NCBI GenBank assembly: GCA_023055425.1
Contig: JALGPY010000002.1
Coordinates: 137,697,927-137,761,926, forward strand
Length of the DNA stretch: 64,000 nt
Source: Linanthus parryae
Lineage: Eukaryota; Streptophyta; Magnoliopsida; Ericales; Polemoniaceae
Direction: 5' to 3'
Shown: in pieces, positions 23,247 to 34,601 of the stretch
Numbering within the stretch: the stretch's first letter is position 1
How the letters are laid out: every line of letters begins with the position of its first letter
Notes under the pieces: generated by a model
Database searches by the model: none
What the model was told of the DNA's origin: nothing
Seen by the model: only the letters and a program-made list of their open reading frames with translations
Program-made: the position numbers and the translations under genes

Positions 23247-23264
23247 TACAAAATCGTCCTATTA
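23247..23264 (-). repeat. Inverted 18-bp copy of the LTR start next to the 3' LTR
   Basis: TACAAAATCGTCCTATTA is the exact reverse complement of LTR bases 1-18 (23123-23140), placed one base after the LTR end. The same sequence is absent after the 5' LTR, where the primer site follows directly. Confidence 0.85.
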
Positions 23265-26200
23265 CCTTCATGCTTACTATCACAGTTATACACCTTCCTT
23301 TCTCTGCCCCCGACCTAACACCTCCAACCATATGACGTTGTTCTCCATAATTGAAGCTTTGGTGATAGGCAGAGAAGGGAGAGTTAATAAGTACTGAAGT
23401 CGAAGTGGAGACGATTATTAAATCTAGGCATTCGTGGATTGAGCTGTAGCTACCTTCAGCTTTCACATCTCACCAGAGGATTAGGGCTCTGACATACCCT
23501 CGGTCGACCAAAACATCCTCGCAAATAATCCCTTCCATTGAGAGAGAGGTTTTGAAGTTTTCAGTTGATTACTGAGAAAAAGATTCATCCCGGCCCTTTC
23601 AATCAAGCAAATTCTTATTTTCACTCTATATTACTATCCCTGTTTCCAATTTTTCTCTAGGTTCATTCTACCATGCTGGCTGGAGGACAGCAACATCCTC
23701 ATAAGGTAAGGGGTTCGTCACGACCTCTATACCATAACCCCATGCCCGCCACCATCAAAGCCACAACTCTCTTACCATAAACGTGAGGACGGCAATGGTA
23801 GGATTGCTATGCTGGAGTACCATCTAGTGTACAAGGGTATAGAAACTAAAGACATCCAGGTGAAGCAACATTGTTTCTAGCGCAGAAACAACTTAGCAAA
23901 TGATATAATAAATGTGCATTTACTTACCATTTTGATCAGTCCATGCTCATTTGAGAATCCCAATATTGGTTGTCTTCTGTAGAAAATAAGTAGTTTCCTA
24001 TATCCACAGTATTTACTATTCCACCCTCTTGATGTATCCCTATATAAACACTATTGTGATTGACAAAACTCAATAAGAAAATACATTTACTCTCTCTCTC
24101 ACGTGTGTTTCAACATCTTCATTCTTTGCCATAGAATGATGAGGATCTAAGGAATACTAGGACAAATGGTTTTACATAGCAATAGTGGTTTCCTTGGTTT
24201 CAGGAGTGAGTCCTAGGCCAAAGCCGGTACGTCTAGAGAGAGAAATTGCTGGATTGCACTGGTAAGCATGACCATGGGCATGCAGGCAAGGAAGATGGTC
24301 CTGCATTGGGTTGTGGTGAGGGGCGGTGGAATTGGTTGAATTGGGGTGTAAATCATCTTTTTGTAAAATTTCTTTTATTTACCCTTCCAATATGGGGGCG
24401 GAGATCTTTGGTTTGGAAAATCATATCACTACTTCTGTAATCAGTCCACCTATATGATCCCTAATTTTGGGTGAAAGGTCTAGAACAGAAATGCTTATTA
24501 CCATTGCTTACCATCTCACGGATATTAGCTACCTTATGTGAGAATACGAAAGACTGCTATTGTCTGTTTATCCTATGATATCTTGACTTATACTTCATGT
24601 AAAGATTGCCTAGTCAAAACCACGAACAAAGTTGTACTACAATACTCTCTCTCCCACCCTCCCTCCCCCTCTCTCTCTTACCAACCGCCATCTCCATATA
24701 CGACCCTCACACACCATGATTCAGCAAGAATATAGCAAAAGAAAAACAACTGCTTCCTCGACCCCGAGCATGAAATGATGGGGGATTCCGGCAAATTTGA
24801 AACCCCGTTCTGCACCTACTGGTTCATTGTGATGTGTGTGGACCAATGGTGGTGACGTTTGACTCGGTTGGTGCCATGGATAGTGGCGGTGAATTGATTG
24901 GGCTAGAATTGGAGGTGGGGTTCATCTGGGGTTGCTGTCGACTGATGAAGTGAAGCTCCACCACCCCATCGTCGCCTGAAACGATAGAAGATTCCTGCGA
25001 AGTACCAAACCCACGCTCAAACTAGTTCATCGGACAACCCAAAACCCGCCCTAAATTTCATTCGACAACCCATTCTCTTGGTGCTAGGAAAATTTTCAAC
25101 ATATCTAAAACAACCGGATTTCTGGTTTGTGAATTATTTTGTGCATATTTGTGTGTTAATCGAACGAAAAGTTGGTTCGATGTTACTGCGGCCAACGTAG
25201 ATTTGTGAATCTTAATTTCGGGGTTCGGTTTCAGATTTAGGCACGGTTGTTTGAGATTTTGCCTCTGTGAGTTGCAGTCTTAATTTGTTAGATTCGGTTC
25301 CTGAAATTTTTAATTTCTTTGCCCTCTTTAGTTCTCGTTTACTGTGTTTCTGGATTTAATTAAGGTTGCTTATTTGGTCTCCATAATCAATTTCATCATG
25401 AAGAAATTGTTAGTTGTTCCAGATCTGTTGGTTAATTTCATGGCGAAGAAAATGGTTTTGCCGCCATGGTCACTGTGTCTTTTCCCTCTTTAGGCATTGA
25501 TGATTTTGATCTCTTAAATTCACTTGTTGAGAAATTGTTGCTTTCCAAGCGAAGCAAATGGTTTTACAGACATGGTAGGTGCAATCTGCTTGTTTTCAAT
25601 TACAAATCTGAGCCTCATTCAATTTCTATTGTTGTTACAATCTCGGTGCTCTTGGTGTTCTTGATGCTCTTAGTGTTGCTTAGTAACATTAAATGAGGGC
25701 AATAAAGTCCAAAAACATAAGCCGAGGCAATGTGGTCCGAAAAAATGGAGTCGCCCACTGTCCTAAAAGAACATGACATAAGGGTGGAATATGTCCTAAC
25801 TATTTTTGTTACAAGGATGCAAACTGCAATTTTTCAAACGTCAGGGGTGCAAAGTAAAGTGTATTTTTGCATTCACTATCCATTTCTCTCTTGTATACAT
25901 CTCTGTTACTGTTTCTCTTGTATCAATCTCTGTCTCGTTTCTGTCCTACTAAGGTTCGAAATCTCAGTCCACCACAGAAATTCAACATTATCATCCAGGC
26001 CCGGGATAATAAAGGCAGCTCCAGCTGTAACAAATGATCAATGTGCATTCATGAAATCACAAATCAAGATGTTCAACCATTCATTCATGAAACACACACA
26101 CAACAGTCCTCCAGTATGTTCTTGGCCAAGTATATTTTTCTAAATTAAGAAAGTTTGGTGAGGTAAGTGGAGAAGAAAAGCATATTTCATATCAATTCTC

Positions 26201-26498
26201 TTGCTTCTTCATATTACACAGAAAGTTGTGCGGTAGTAAAAACATTCAGTTGAGAAGTGTTAGCAAATGTAATAATTGCTTGACATACTTCTACTGAACG
26301 TATTGTTCGCTGAAGGTGAACCATAACAAATATACAGCATTTACAGACAATACAATGAGAACGTTTAGAAGAAGCATATCAACAAAATAATCATTCACAT
26401 ATCTACTTAGAGGGACTACTACAGAAAACAGCACGAGCTAATATTTATAACACTAGGAAAGAGCATAGAAAAATGATGAAAACCAGGGAAAATAGAAC
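23265..26498. other. About 3.2 kb without a recognisable gene; repeat debris
   Basis: No frame here resembles a known protein. A TATATAAA box at 24047-24056, followed by a purine-poor leader and CT repeats (24090-24105), looks like the end of an old LTR, but no partner was found. Around 24770-25060 the composition is GC-richer and exon-like without a supported frame. 25690-25880 belongs to the dispersed repeat family described separately. The frames at 25466-25696 and 25730-26143 lie in that repeat and are not supported as genes. Confidence 0.35.
25640..25880 (-). mobile_element. Dispersed repeat-family end (copy 3)
   Basis: GGTGTTCTTGATGCTC, 'gggcaataaagtcc', 'ggcaatgtggtccg', 'acataagggtg' and 'caggggtgcaaa' occur in the same order and spacing as in 13035-13265. 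It is the same type of end as 4236-4320, more diverged. The other end of this copy was not found. Confidence 0.45.
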
Positions 26499-27734
26499 TC
26501 ACCCCTTTGACCATGCGGTGAGAACATTCAGTTGCGAACTCATTGTTTGGTATTTTTGCTTCAAGATCACAGCATGATTACTTGGGAACTGTATCCCCTT
26601 AGAGAGCTTACCTTCTCCAACAAGCTCTAATAAGCATGAGTAGACAACACGTTTACCACGTCCTATCTTCTTGTGTTTGGTGTAGTATGAGCATAGAACA
26701 ACAAACTTCGCGTCCACAACATGAGTTACTAGAATTAGGAAACGGGGATCTTTGGTAGGCTTGATCTTCAGGGGAATGACGAGACAAGGAAGTAGGCTGT
26801 TAACCCCTAAACTGTGGCGGTCAACGCTCCAAAACAATTTATCCCCCACATTTGTAGCAGCCAAGTTGTAATCTGCATCAGTTACGCGGATATCCTTGGG
26901 ATATTTCTGCGTTTCTAACAAATCTAAAGCAATAAACTTAACGCCAGGAGAATCGGTATTAGCATAGCACATATACAAGACATCGTCAAAAATATCAGAA
27001 TTCATAGGTACCCAATAATAGTTCTTGATATTTTCTGGCATCGGGTCTTCGCCTCCAGTATGTGTATGATCCGTCCACTCCAATTCATCCACATCGAACG
27101 ACCATAACATGACCCCGATATACTCCCAACACTTTTTCAGTACGAAGAATATAGTCTCGTCGGAAACTGTGTAGAAATCTATTACTTGCTCTCCAAATTG
27201 TGGATAAAGATGAGAGAAGGGAGGATCAGGCAAGTTAATCCAACTCAATTCACTAGTTCCCGGACTTGGTGCCATATCCAAAGCCTCAAATAGGATAGTC
27301 GAAGGGGAGTATGGAGGGCCATTGTAACGACTTCTTCCAGCCAAAGCATAAATTTTCCCCTTCGCTACCACAACAACTGGATTGGGCTTTCCAGACCTCA
27401 ATAAAGGTCCCTTCTCCCACTGACCTGTGCTTTGGTCAAAAACATGGACATCAAGCGGCTCTCCACCTCCTTTGGTGTATTCTCCTCCAATTGCGTAAAT
27501 TCTTGAACCATATGCAGCATAACCCCTGCGACAAACATAATCCTGTTTCCTTTTGGCCACTATATGAGCTGACAAACTATCCAAGTTCAATTTTGAAACT
27601 ACCAGGCTGTTTCTCCCTTTCTCTGACTCATGAAACATGTATATACTTTGATTCGTCTTGCCTTCTTCGGTAGACGTATTTCCTTCTTCATAATCTCCAG
27701 GATATTTATCCTTTACTGCTTGATGTGTTGCCAT
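26499..27734 (-). CDS. Kelch-repeat beta-propeller protein (F-box/kelch-like, no F-box)
   Basis: The start chosen is the ATG at 27734 (MATHQAVKDK), 411 codons. An in-frame ATG at 27770 sits on an acceptor-like ATGCAG|G and is probably intronic. Kelch blades are visible at residues about 72-118 (RIYAIGGEYT, VHVFDQSTGQWEKGP) and 119-165 (GKIYALAGRS). Later blades (SFDVDELEWTDH, NVGDKLFWSVDR) are more diverged, as in plant kelch families. No F-box precedes the propeller. The N-terminal 30 residues are charged and probably disordered. Such propellers bind protein partners, often as substrate receptors of ubiquitin ligases; here only a binding role can be inferred. The frame is uninterrupted and unlike its repetitive neighbours, so this is probably a functional host gene. 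Confidence 0.75.
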   Translation of the reverse strand: MATHQAVKDKYPGDYEEGNTSTEEGKTNQSIYMFHESEKGRNSLVVSKLNLDSLSAHIVAKRKQDYVCRRGYAAYGSRIYAIGGEYTKGGGEPLDVHVFDQSTGQWEKGPLLRSGKPNPVVVVAKGKIYALAGRSRYNGPPYSPSTILFEALDMAPSPGTSELSWINLPDPPFSHLYPQFGEQVIDFYTVSDETIFFVLKKCWEYIGVMLWSFDVDELEWTDHTHTGGEDPMPENIKNYYWVPMNSDIFDDVLYMCYANTDSPGVKFIALDLLETQKYPKDIRVTDADYNLAATNVGDKLFWSVDRHSLGVNSLLPCLVIPLKIKPTKDPRFLILVTHVVDAKFVVLCSYYTKHKKIGRGKRVVYSCLLELVGEGKLSKGIQFPSNHAVILKQKYQTMSSQLNVLTAWSKG

Positions 27735-27749
27735 GATCAACCCGTTTCT

Positions 27750-27895
27750 CTTTACTTTCTGTCCCTGCATTTAAATGCAGGAAATAAATCAGACTAAAGG
27801 AAGCATACAGAAACTCCCACATGGACCTTTCAACACAACAAATTAGTAGTATAATATAACACTAACTCTTTGCCTTCTGTATCTGCATTTAAAAC
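27750..27895 (-). repeat. Duplicated acceptor region upstream of the kelch coding exon
   Basis: Two copies of a TTTAAATGCAG acceptor followed by 'acagaa-g-aaagag' lie about 113 bases apart (near 27765 and 27880), the second with several changes. They could serve as alternative 3' splice sites or be a tandem duplication of the exon start. Confidence 0.5.
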
Positions 27896-28442
27896 GGGAA
27901 TCAAACAAAAGGATACAAACCTAAAAAAAAGCAAGCAACTATTTAATATTCTTTAAAAGTGACCAGAGAGTTGGGCAGTTCGAAACAGTATGCAGACGTA
28001 TGCCCATGTTAAAAAGTCAACAAAAATACTCGGAAGATGCATAAATAAAAACAGATATGGGAAGAATTAACAAGACTGAGAAATTTATAATAATCTACTT
28101 CTGAACGAACTTTGAGTGTAGATCTAAATGGACCAGGCATTTACCATCAAAATCACTAAGACATGTACTTACTTTACTCTTCCTTTAGACCTTATTCCTT
28201 CTTTCTCTGTTACTTCAATTTTATTTAAACACCATATACCACATTAGGGCAAGGTCTTAAAACCTCCGAGGAATACTCGCGAATGACAGAACAAGCCGTT
28301 TTCTAATATAAATTCGACATCTGATAAGAGACTGCCATGGGCTGTATGTAAAAGAGCCTCGGACAAAACAAACTACAGACGTTCAACGATCTTCACTAGT
28401 GCCTGAAAAAAAAATTCGATTCAACGGGATAGACTGACCGTA

Positions 28443-28540
28443 CCTGAGACGAAATTGACGCAGCTTCGACAAGTGTGAAGAAGCTCAACGAGCTAGGGCT
28501 ACGCCTCACTCTGACCAACGCCCCGCATCCTCCATTTCTA
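28443..28540 (-). other. Probable 5' non-coding exon of the kelch gene
   Basis: Minus-strand sequence from about 28540 to 28443 is GC-richer than its surroundings and ends at a strong donor, TCTCAG|GTACGG. Joined to the acceptor near 27765 it would give an intron of about 680 bases, the same arrangement as in the gene at 16067. No coding frame is supported in it. Confidence 0.4.
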
Positions 28541-28691
28541 AACCCCTTTGGAATTTGGATACAGCCTCGATTGGAAAACCAGAGCGTGTCGTCGAAAGGG
28601 TAAAGTTCAGAACTATTTACGGACTGAGGTTAAAATGCTCTTTTCTTCTTTTCTTTTTTTTTTTTCTTAGAAATCCTTGGGTCGGTGAGTT

Positions 28692-28945
28692 ACTTTCTCT
28701 TTTTTCTCTTTCTTTCAGTTTTCACTTTTACCACAATTTATCACGTGGTTTTGATCCAATGATTTCATTAACAATACAATGGAATCTTTTGGTAACTTTT
28801 TATGGTGATGTACAGCAAATTTTACTCTACAACACCATGCAAAGTTACTGAAAAATTGTATAGTTTTGCTATCTAAATTACCAGGTCAAAATGACATGAC
28901 TACGAACGAAAAAATCATAATTGAAAGAAAGAGAAGAAACAGAAA
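28692..28945. mobile_element. Foldback MITE, about 254 bp (copy 2)
   Basis: Outer arms are CTTTCTTTCAGTTTTCACTT at the left and the inverse of AATTGAAAGAAAGAGAAG at the right. Inner arms include GGTAACTTTTTATGGTG and CACCATGCAAAGTTACT. The centre TTTTACTCTACAACACCAT is shared with 15053-15308. Located just upstream of the kelch leader exon. Confidence 0.6.
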
Positions 28946-29010
28946 AACCAAGTATTTAATTGCAAGAGAGGCCGTTTTTTGACTTATTATGGTGCGTTTC
29001 GATGAGGGAT

Positions 29011-29029
29011 TTTTTTTTTTTTTGTCAAA
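29011..29029 (-). mobile_element. Tail-only retro-insertion with 11-bp target duplication
   Basis: A poly(T) run followed by GTCAAA, 19 bases in total, is flanked by exact direct copies of CGATGAGGGAT (29000-29010 and 29030-29040). On the minus strand this is TTTGAC plus poly(A) between duplicated target sites, as left by an extremely 5'-truncated LINE or SINE insertion. Confidence 0.6.
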
Positions 29030-29071
29030 CGATGAGGGATGAAAATATGAAATTTTAGTAAAAGGGTGGTG

Positions 29072-30259
29072 ATAATTACACAAGTAAAAAAGCTTCTTAC
29101 ACAATATTTTTAGTTGTGTGAACAAATATACCCTTAATACAAACATCTCACTACTTTCTTTGTAATTCCAACTTCCAACCAAAGGAAGAGTAAAGTAAGA
29201 ATTTGATAATTTTTGCATGGTCTTGTAAAGGCTAGTTTACTCTACAAGACCATGCAAAAAGTATCAAATTCTTGTCTTGTTTGACTAACCAAGTCGCTAG
29301 GCCCAAATAATACTCAATTAACTTATTTACCATTCTGGTGGGACGGAGGGTGTATCTCCTATCTCCCTCCTCCCAAACTACATCTCTCTATGTTCTCAAC
29401 TTGTGTGTTCTTCCTCCGCTTTCTTCTTTTTTCAATCTTTGCATACAGGAACTTGTAAATTTAATCACATCGAAATGCAAGGTAAATGGCAATGAACACA
29501 CATCAATAACTAATTAGCTATTGATACAAATCATTTCATAAATATTTTCTTCAAATCGTCATAGTTTTGAAAACCCCACCATTTTGTTTCTCAGTTTTTT
29601 CATGAAATCTCCACACTTAACTCATAATATGAGATGGGTGGGTACTGGGAAGCGGTTGCCAGTTGCCTACAAGCATACTAATATCGACATGATTAATTAA
29701 TTGACATGGAACAAATGATTCAAGGTGTTTACGGTTTCCAGCCAAAATCAGAACTGTTAGGGTCCCAAATTCAAATTGTCCCTTCCAGTAGCCAGGTTTT
29801 TTATTTGTCACCATCATGTCTTATTGGTTGTGCGCTAGCGATTTAAATCTCTAATTACAAATTCTGTTACTAAGGTTTTGGTTTGACGAAATGATTTTCT
29901 CGCATATGAGAGAGAGAAGATGAGAAGTTAAGAGCAGAGAGAGGGACGTTCATTTATTTACCAAATATTTTTTTTGAGAAATTGTTTTTTTCTTGTCGTC
30001 TACCGAATTTGAACCCGAGACCTCATGCAGACATGTGAGGAGACATGTGGGAAATTGTTCATATATTTTTTTCTTTACCAAATAGAGCATACAAACATGT
30101 GAAGAGAACGAATGGAGCAAATAAGACAAATTAATGATGAGTTAATTACTCCAAAAATTAGTGATGAGTTAAAATTACGATGAGACGTTATCATAAAGGC
30201 TAAAGTTGTCCTCACAGTTAAAAGTATTGTGTAAGAAGCTTTTTTACTTGTGTAATTAT
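29072..30259. mobile_element. Candidate 1.2-kb element with about 45-bp inverted ends
   Basis: ATAATTACACAAGTAAAAAA with a downstream GCTTCTTACACAATA at 29072-29115 is repeated in inverted orientation at 30215-30259 with only a few changes further in. No coding capacity between them. The interval also holds a truncated foldback MITE (29183-29275) and a GGGACGGAGGG motif near 29339. Two independent MITE fragments in opposite orientation would look the same. Confidence 0.5.
29183..29275. repeat. Hairpin core, truncated relative of the foldback MITEs
   Basis: GAATTTGATAATTTTTGCAT is matched in inverse by ATGCAAAAAGTATCAAATTC around a 'tttactctacaa' centre, the same centre as at 15160-15200 and 28820-28840. 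The outer arms are missing. Confidence 0.55.
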
Positions 30260-30868
30260 ACTAATTGGAAGTTTAAATCCCATCATTTGAAATACATCGT
30301 TTGAATAACTTAATGTAGCGGTTTTCAAAATTCCGGGTCATTAAAAATGGGATTTCAAATCACAAAATCTCGATTTCTAATTTCATCTTAATTGGTGTCA
30401 TTTCTAATGCCATTTGTGTATACTGCTTTGATATATCGCCACCACCACCTCCTATTTCACGGTCGTCGCCGCGGACCGATGCACACATCCCTTCGAAAAC
30501 TGTCACCCACCCCTCCGACCAGCAGCTCCCACAATCCCGACTAGTGGTATCTCACTGCCACCAACGCCACCAGCCCATCACAGTTCAATCGCAAGCACAT
30601 TCTTTCCCGGTTTGCGACCACTTCTCTATCACAATTGATCAATAGCACCCCTCCAACCACCACTGCTACTTCGTCAACACCCATGGTACTTATTTGACAA
30701 ACATCGACACCGTCAACATCAACACCAAGTCTCATCGCCATACCTTCGAGAATTTAAGGAAATAGAACGATGGAGAGTTTAGTAGAAACATGCAGGAGTG
30801 AGAGTGTTTGACTCCATAACCGTGAACCTCCACCATCGATTGATTTTCACCTCCACCACCGGGTTAAT
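30260..30868. other. Intergenic, nothing recognised
   Basis: Part of it (30425-30860) is GC-richer and rich in CCACCACC-type triplets, giving open frames on both strands without recognisable motifs. This is probably low-complexity bias. The Ty3/gypsy LTR fragment begins at 30869. Confidence 0.4.
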
Positions 30869-31356
30869 TGAAACAACCCTCGGTTCCTTGCTAGCACAAC
30901 CAAACGAGATCCAGTGCATTTATTCAATAGAAACCCGAAGAAAACCCTCCGACAGTAGTTTGAAAATTGTTCAATCTAAATTGCAATTCTAAATAAAATA
31001 CGTCCTAAATAAATGAGAACATTTCCTAGCAACATGATCCTAATATCAAGCTTACGTGTGCGCGTTCCCCCACTTTATTCATAACCTGCGAGTTTTCAAA
31101 TGGCAAAAGTTGACGCAGTAAAAGTTTGTCAATAAAAACTGAGTAAGCATATATCACAACATGTAAAACAAGAGTTTTGGCTAACAAGTTAAGATGACCA
31201 CATTTTCATCGTTTATTTCGTTGAGCATAGCCTACGAGCCCCAACAGGTACGATGTGGACAGAGAGGTCACGATGGAATAAATCATAATAGTAGGGGTGC
31301 ATTCTTGAGATATACCAATTTCTCTCCGGATAGTAGATAGCCCTTCGCTATCCCAC
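30869..31356 (-). repeat. 3' LTR fragment of the Ty3/gypsy element
   Basis: Starts TGAAACAACCC and aligns over about 490 bases with 50564-51056, clearly related but with many substitutions. It stops at TATCCCAC, where the gag-only element's LTR begins. Confidence 0.85.
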
Positions 31357-32280
31357 TGTACACACAAATTTATGCAATTGGAAACAAGAGCGAGAAATTC
31401 GGAGTAACAAATACATATTTTATTAATGAATCGATGATGTGGATTACAATATCCGAAACTAAATTTCTAAACAGAAATTAAATCCCCTGATTCTTCTCCT
31501 GAAACGTCGAACGAGGGCTTCGCAGCTTGATCTCGAATCGAACGGATGAGCGTCCTTCGATTTTAATGAAGAACGCGATGAAGGTCTCGAAGAACACAAA
31601 CGCCGAACGAGGGCCTTAGAGGCTTGATCTCGGATCGGACGGATGAATATCTTCAATGTTGATGAAGAACCGGATGAACGCCTTGAAGAACACGAAGAAC
31701 GGCTTGAAGATCTTCGAGTGTCTTGAAGAGCGCGGATGGAGATCTTCAACGGCTTGAAGAACTTGATGAAGAACTTCGAAGAGCTTGATGATGATCTTGA
31801 TGATAGATGAACTCGTCGGGGCTTTAGCAGCTTGATCTTCAGAGCTTTCCCCTTCTTGCAAGATGTAATTGTGTGTTTTTATGCCTAGGGATGGCTCCTT
31901 TATATAGGCATGGGCCGACTTGTTGGCCAAGGTAGAAAATAAATATTATTATTTATTTATTTATTTTCTGCATCAATTTGACAAATGGCGCAACTTAATT
32001 GGTCGGGCTCGCTAGTCTTGATAACTGCATCACTTTGACAAGTGGCACTATTTGATTGGCTTTACTTGCTGACGTGTAGTTGTGTCATGCAGTGACGTGG
32101 CGTCGCCATAAGCAGTCCTTAATTGTAAATAAAGTTTGGTCTCATTTACAATTTAGTCCTCCATTAATTAATGCTTAGAAACATTAATTTGACGGCAATT
32201 ACAATTTGATCCCGCCATTTAATTATGCAATAATAAACACGTGGCGCTATTTAATTGGCCGTAAATTTTGCGTGTCTACA
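31357..32280 (-). repeat. 3' LTR of the gag-only element, complete
   Basis: 924 bp, TG...CA ends. It includes a purine-rich block of GAAGAACTTGATGA-like repeats (31640-31810) and, on the minus strand, a TATATAAAG box near 31898-31906 that would be the promoter. Matches 38027-38564 except for small indels (a 20-odd base difference in the repeat block). Confidence 0.9.
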
Positions 32281-32300
32281 AATTCCCCCTCGAGACTCGT
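32281..32300 (-). promoter_or_regulatory. Polypurine tract of the gag-only element
   Basis: Minus strand reads GTCTCGAGGGGGAATT directly before the LTR's TGTAGACACG. Confidence 0.7.
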
Positions 32301-34560
32301 GCTCCCCAGCTCTTGAGCTTGTTGGCGTGGACGTGTCTAGATACATTAGCTTCCATATTTCATACAAGACCAACGTAATTAACCATTCTTAATCACCAGA
32401 AGTAAATTATGGCCTAAATTAAGAGATTACTGACTCATAAAGTAAACCATAACTTCACTTTGTTGCCAAGCAGACCACGGTACGGCCATTACATGGATTG
32501 GCTTCCATGGTGAGCGCATAGGAAAACATAGCACCCCACTGACTCATGAACTCCTCCCTGGGGGCGGTGATCATGTTGGATCTCTAATGAGGTGTCCTAT
32601 TTGGACTTAACATATGCAAGATAAGGTAATGCCCTTCTGTTAATTTGATTTCTTTTTATTCCTTTTCCTTTTGGGTTAGACTTGAACTTGGTGACCAACA
32701 TGCATATATCCTGATCGGACTAGGACATAGGATTTCTTCTTTGCCAAGTAACCGCCTCAAAGTCATCTATAAAAGAGAATAGGCATATGCCATTAAAGCA
32801 CAAATATAGAGCTTTGTGAACTGATCTCTCTTCTTTTCCTTTACGCAGGTTCTCTTTCCTTTGGCTCATATGGAATTTTACTACCAAGTTTGATTCGGAT
32901 ATATATTCTTGGCTATAACCACGTTCAACCAGGACTTGTTAGGCCTTGTTTAAGTTGATTAAGACTTCCTTTATTGAACTGGATTAAGAGTGTTGCTAGC
33001 CTCTATATATAGCCCCAGAGAAGCATCAACCATCAATCACTACACCAAGCTCGGATAGCAGCCATTGCCTTCAGGTTGATTTTTTTTCTTCACTCTCCTT
33101 TTTTTTTTTTAATTTAGAATTATGGATTTCTTGTCAAGCAACGAAATCCTTCTTAATCACTCCGGCGAAGATTGAAGTCACGGTAAGAAAATCTTCGTAC
33201 CACAGCTGCTGCTGTTACAACTTAAGACGGCCAAGAGACTAGACGTGGGTCAGACGTACGACCGTCATCACGGCTTCTTAAGGTGCGGCCATGCCTGCTG
33301 GATACTGCTTTTAGCATTATTGTTTATTTGTTTATGTTACTATCCTTCAGCTGCTCTATATTGATCAATAGATTAACATGGATAAAGCTTAAACATGTAC
33401 ATTTGTTCATTCATATTTGCATGCTTAAGGTGTTTGATTTTGATTTTGTTGTACTCTATACGTCACACCATGTTTGGTTTTCAGGCTTTGTCATAGTGTG
33501 CTTTCGCTTCCCGTCATATTGTCGCCGCCACGCCACTGATAGAGCTTTAAAGCCGCTGCCTTTGTCGTCATTCTTTCTCAACTGGAGATACGATTGAGCG
33601 TCCAACCACAATCTTGAGCCGTTTCACGTCGTGCTTCTACTTCGGTAACGAAGTGGTTCCTAATTATTTGTGAAGCTGCATTTTTCTCTTTGCTCTGGTT
33701 ATATGCTGTTTTGTTTGTGGCATAGCTCAATGGGTATAGCCGTATAGGCTTCTCAAAGAGACTTGAAGACAACCCGATTACGTTGTTGATACATTCAACT
33801 CGCTTGTTGTTGTTACCGCTCGGCTACCGCTGGGAGCTTATGCAGCGACTTTTACCACTTTATTTGTGGCGCTGCGCTTTCTTCACGACATTAACCTTGC
33901 TTCTCGTCTTCACAAGCTTGATGGGCGCGACGAAAGAATGTGAAATTCTACTACGAGGAGCACCGTCTTGTTGTTGGTACTTCTCTTTGATTCCAGTTCG
34001 TCGCAAGTAGCCACGACTTTTGCTTCGAAATTGAAACTGAAGGCGAACTCGACAAAGTGTGCTTCTACCACTGTTGTGGTCATTCCTTTAATTATCTTCT
34101 TTGTTTGCATGATTTTGATGCTCTTCTTATAATATGCCTTCATACATGCTGAATTAAAAGACATGGTTTTTCCTTTAGTAGTCACATAATGAACATGTAT
34201 GTTGCTCTGCTAGATTTTTCCTTTTTCCTTAGTTATTTGAACTTTAAATTTTTTTCTTGTCGGTGAATGCTTAGATGTTCATATTTTTTGTTACACATCT
34301 ACCGTGCAAATACATGTGCATGTAGGCACATATAAATTGTTTGTAGGTATTTGCCTTTTCATGCCACAGTTCTTCACAAAGGAAAAAGAATGCCTCTTCT
34401 TGGCAGTAAAGTATTATCCTCGGAAGATTTTGGATTCTTTACTGGGAGGAATCTCTCCAGCCTTTGCTTAAAATAAAACGAATCAAGGAGGCCATCTGAG
34501 GGAGCTTTGCCACTGCTCGGGATTATAGTCGGACGTTCTACTACGGTATGGGACTTGCGC
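32301..34560. other. Non-coding half of the gag-only element; promoter-like plus-strand signals
   Basis: About 2.3 kb with no recognisable protein. On the plus strand a TATATATA box (33003-33010) is followed 30 bases on by 'atcaaccatcaatcactaca', a plant-like transcription start context. Then comes an ATG at 33121 opening a 17-codon frame (MDFLSSNEILLNHSGED) with a CACGGTAAGAAAA donor candidate after it. This could be a captured gene start in antisense orientation, or chance. The frames at 33283-33597 and 33783-34010 are unsupported. Confidence 0.3.
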
Positions 34561-34601
34561 TTTGAAAAGACGTTCTATGTTCTATTGCGGTCTTAGCAAA
34601 T

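Noticed and set aside
30541..30741. Possible small valine-rich protein
   Set aside because: Low-complexity CCACCA-type sequence keeps several frames open; no start context or partner exon.
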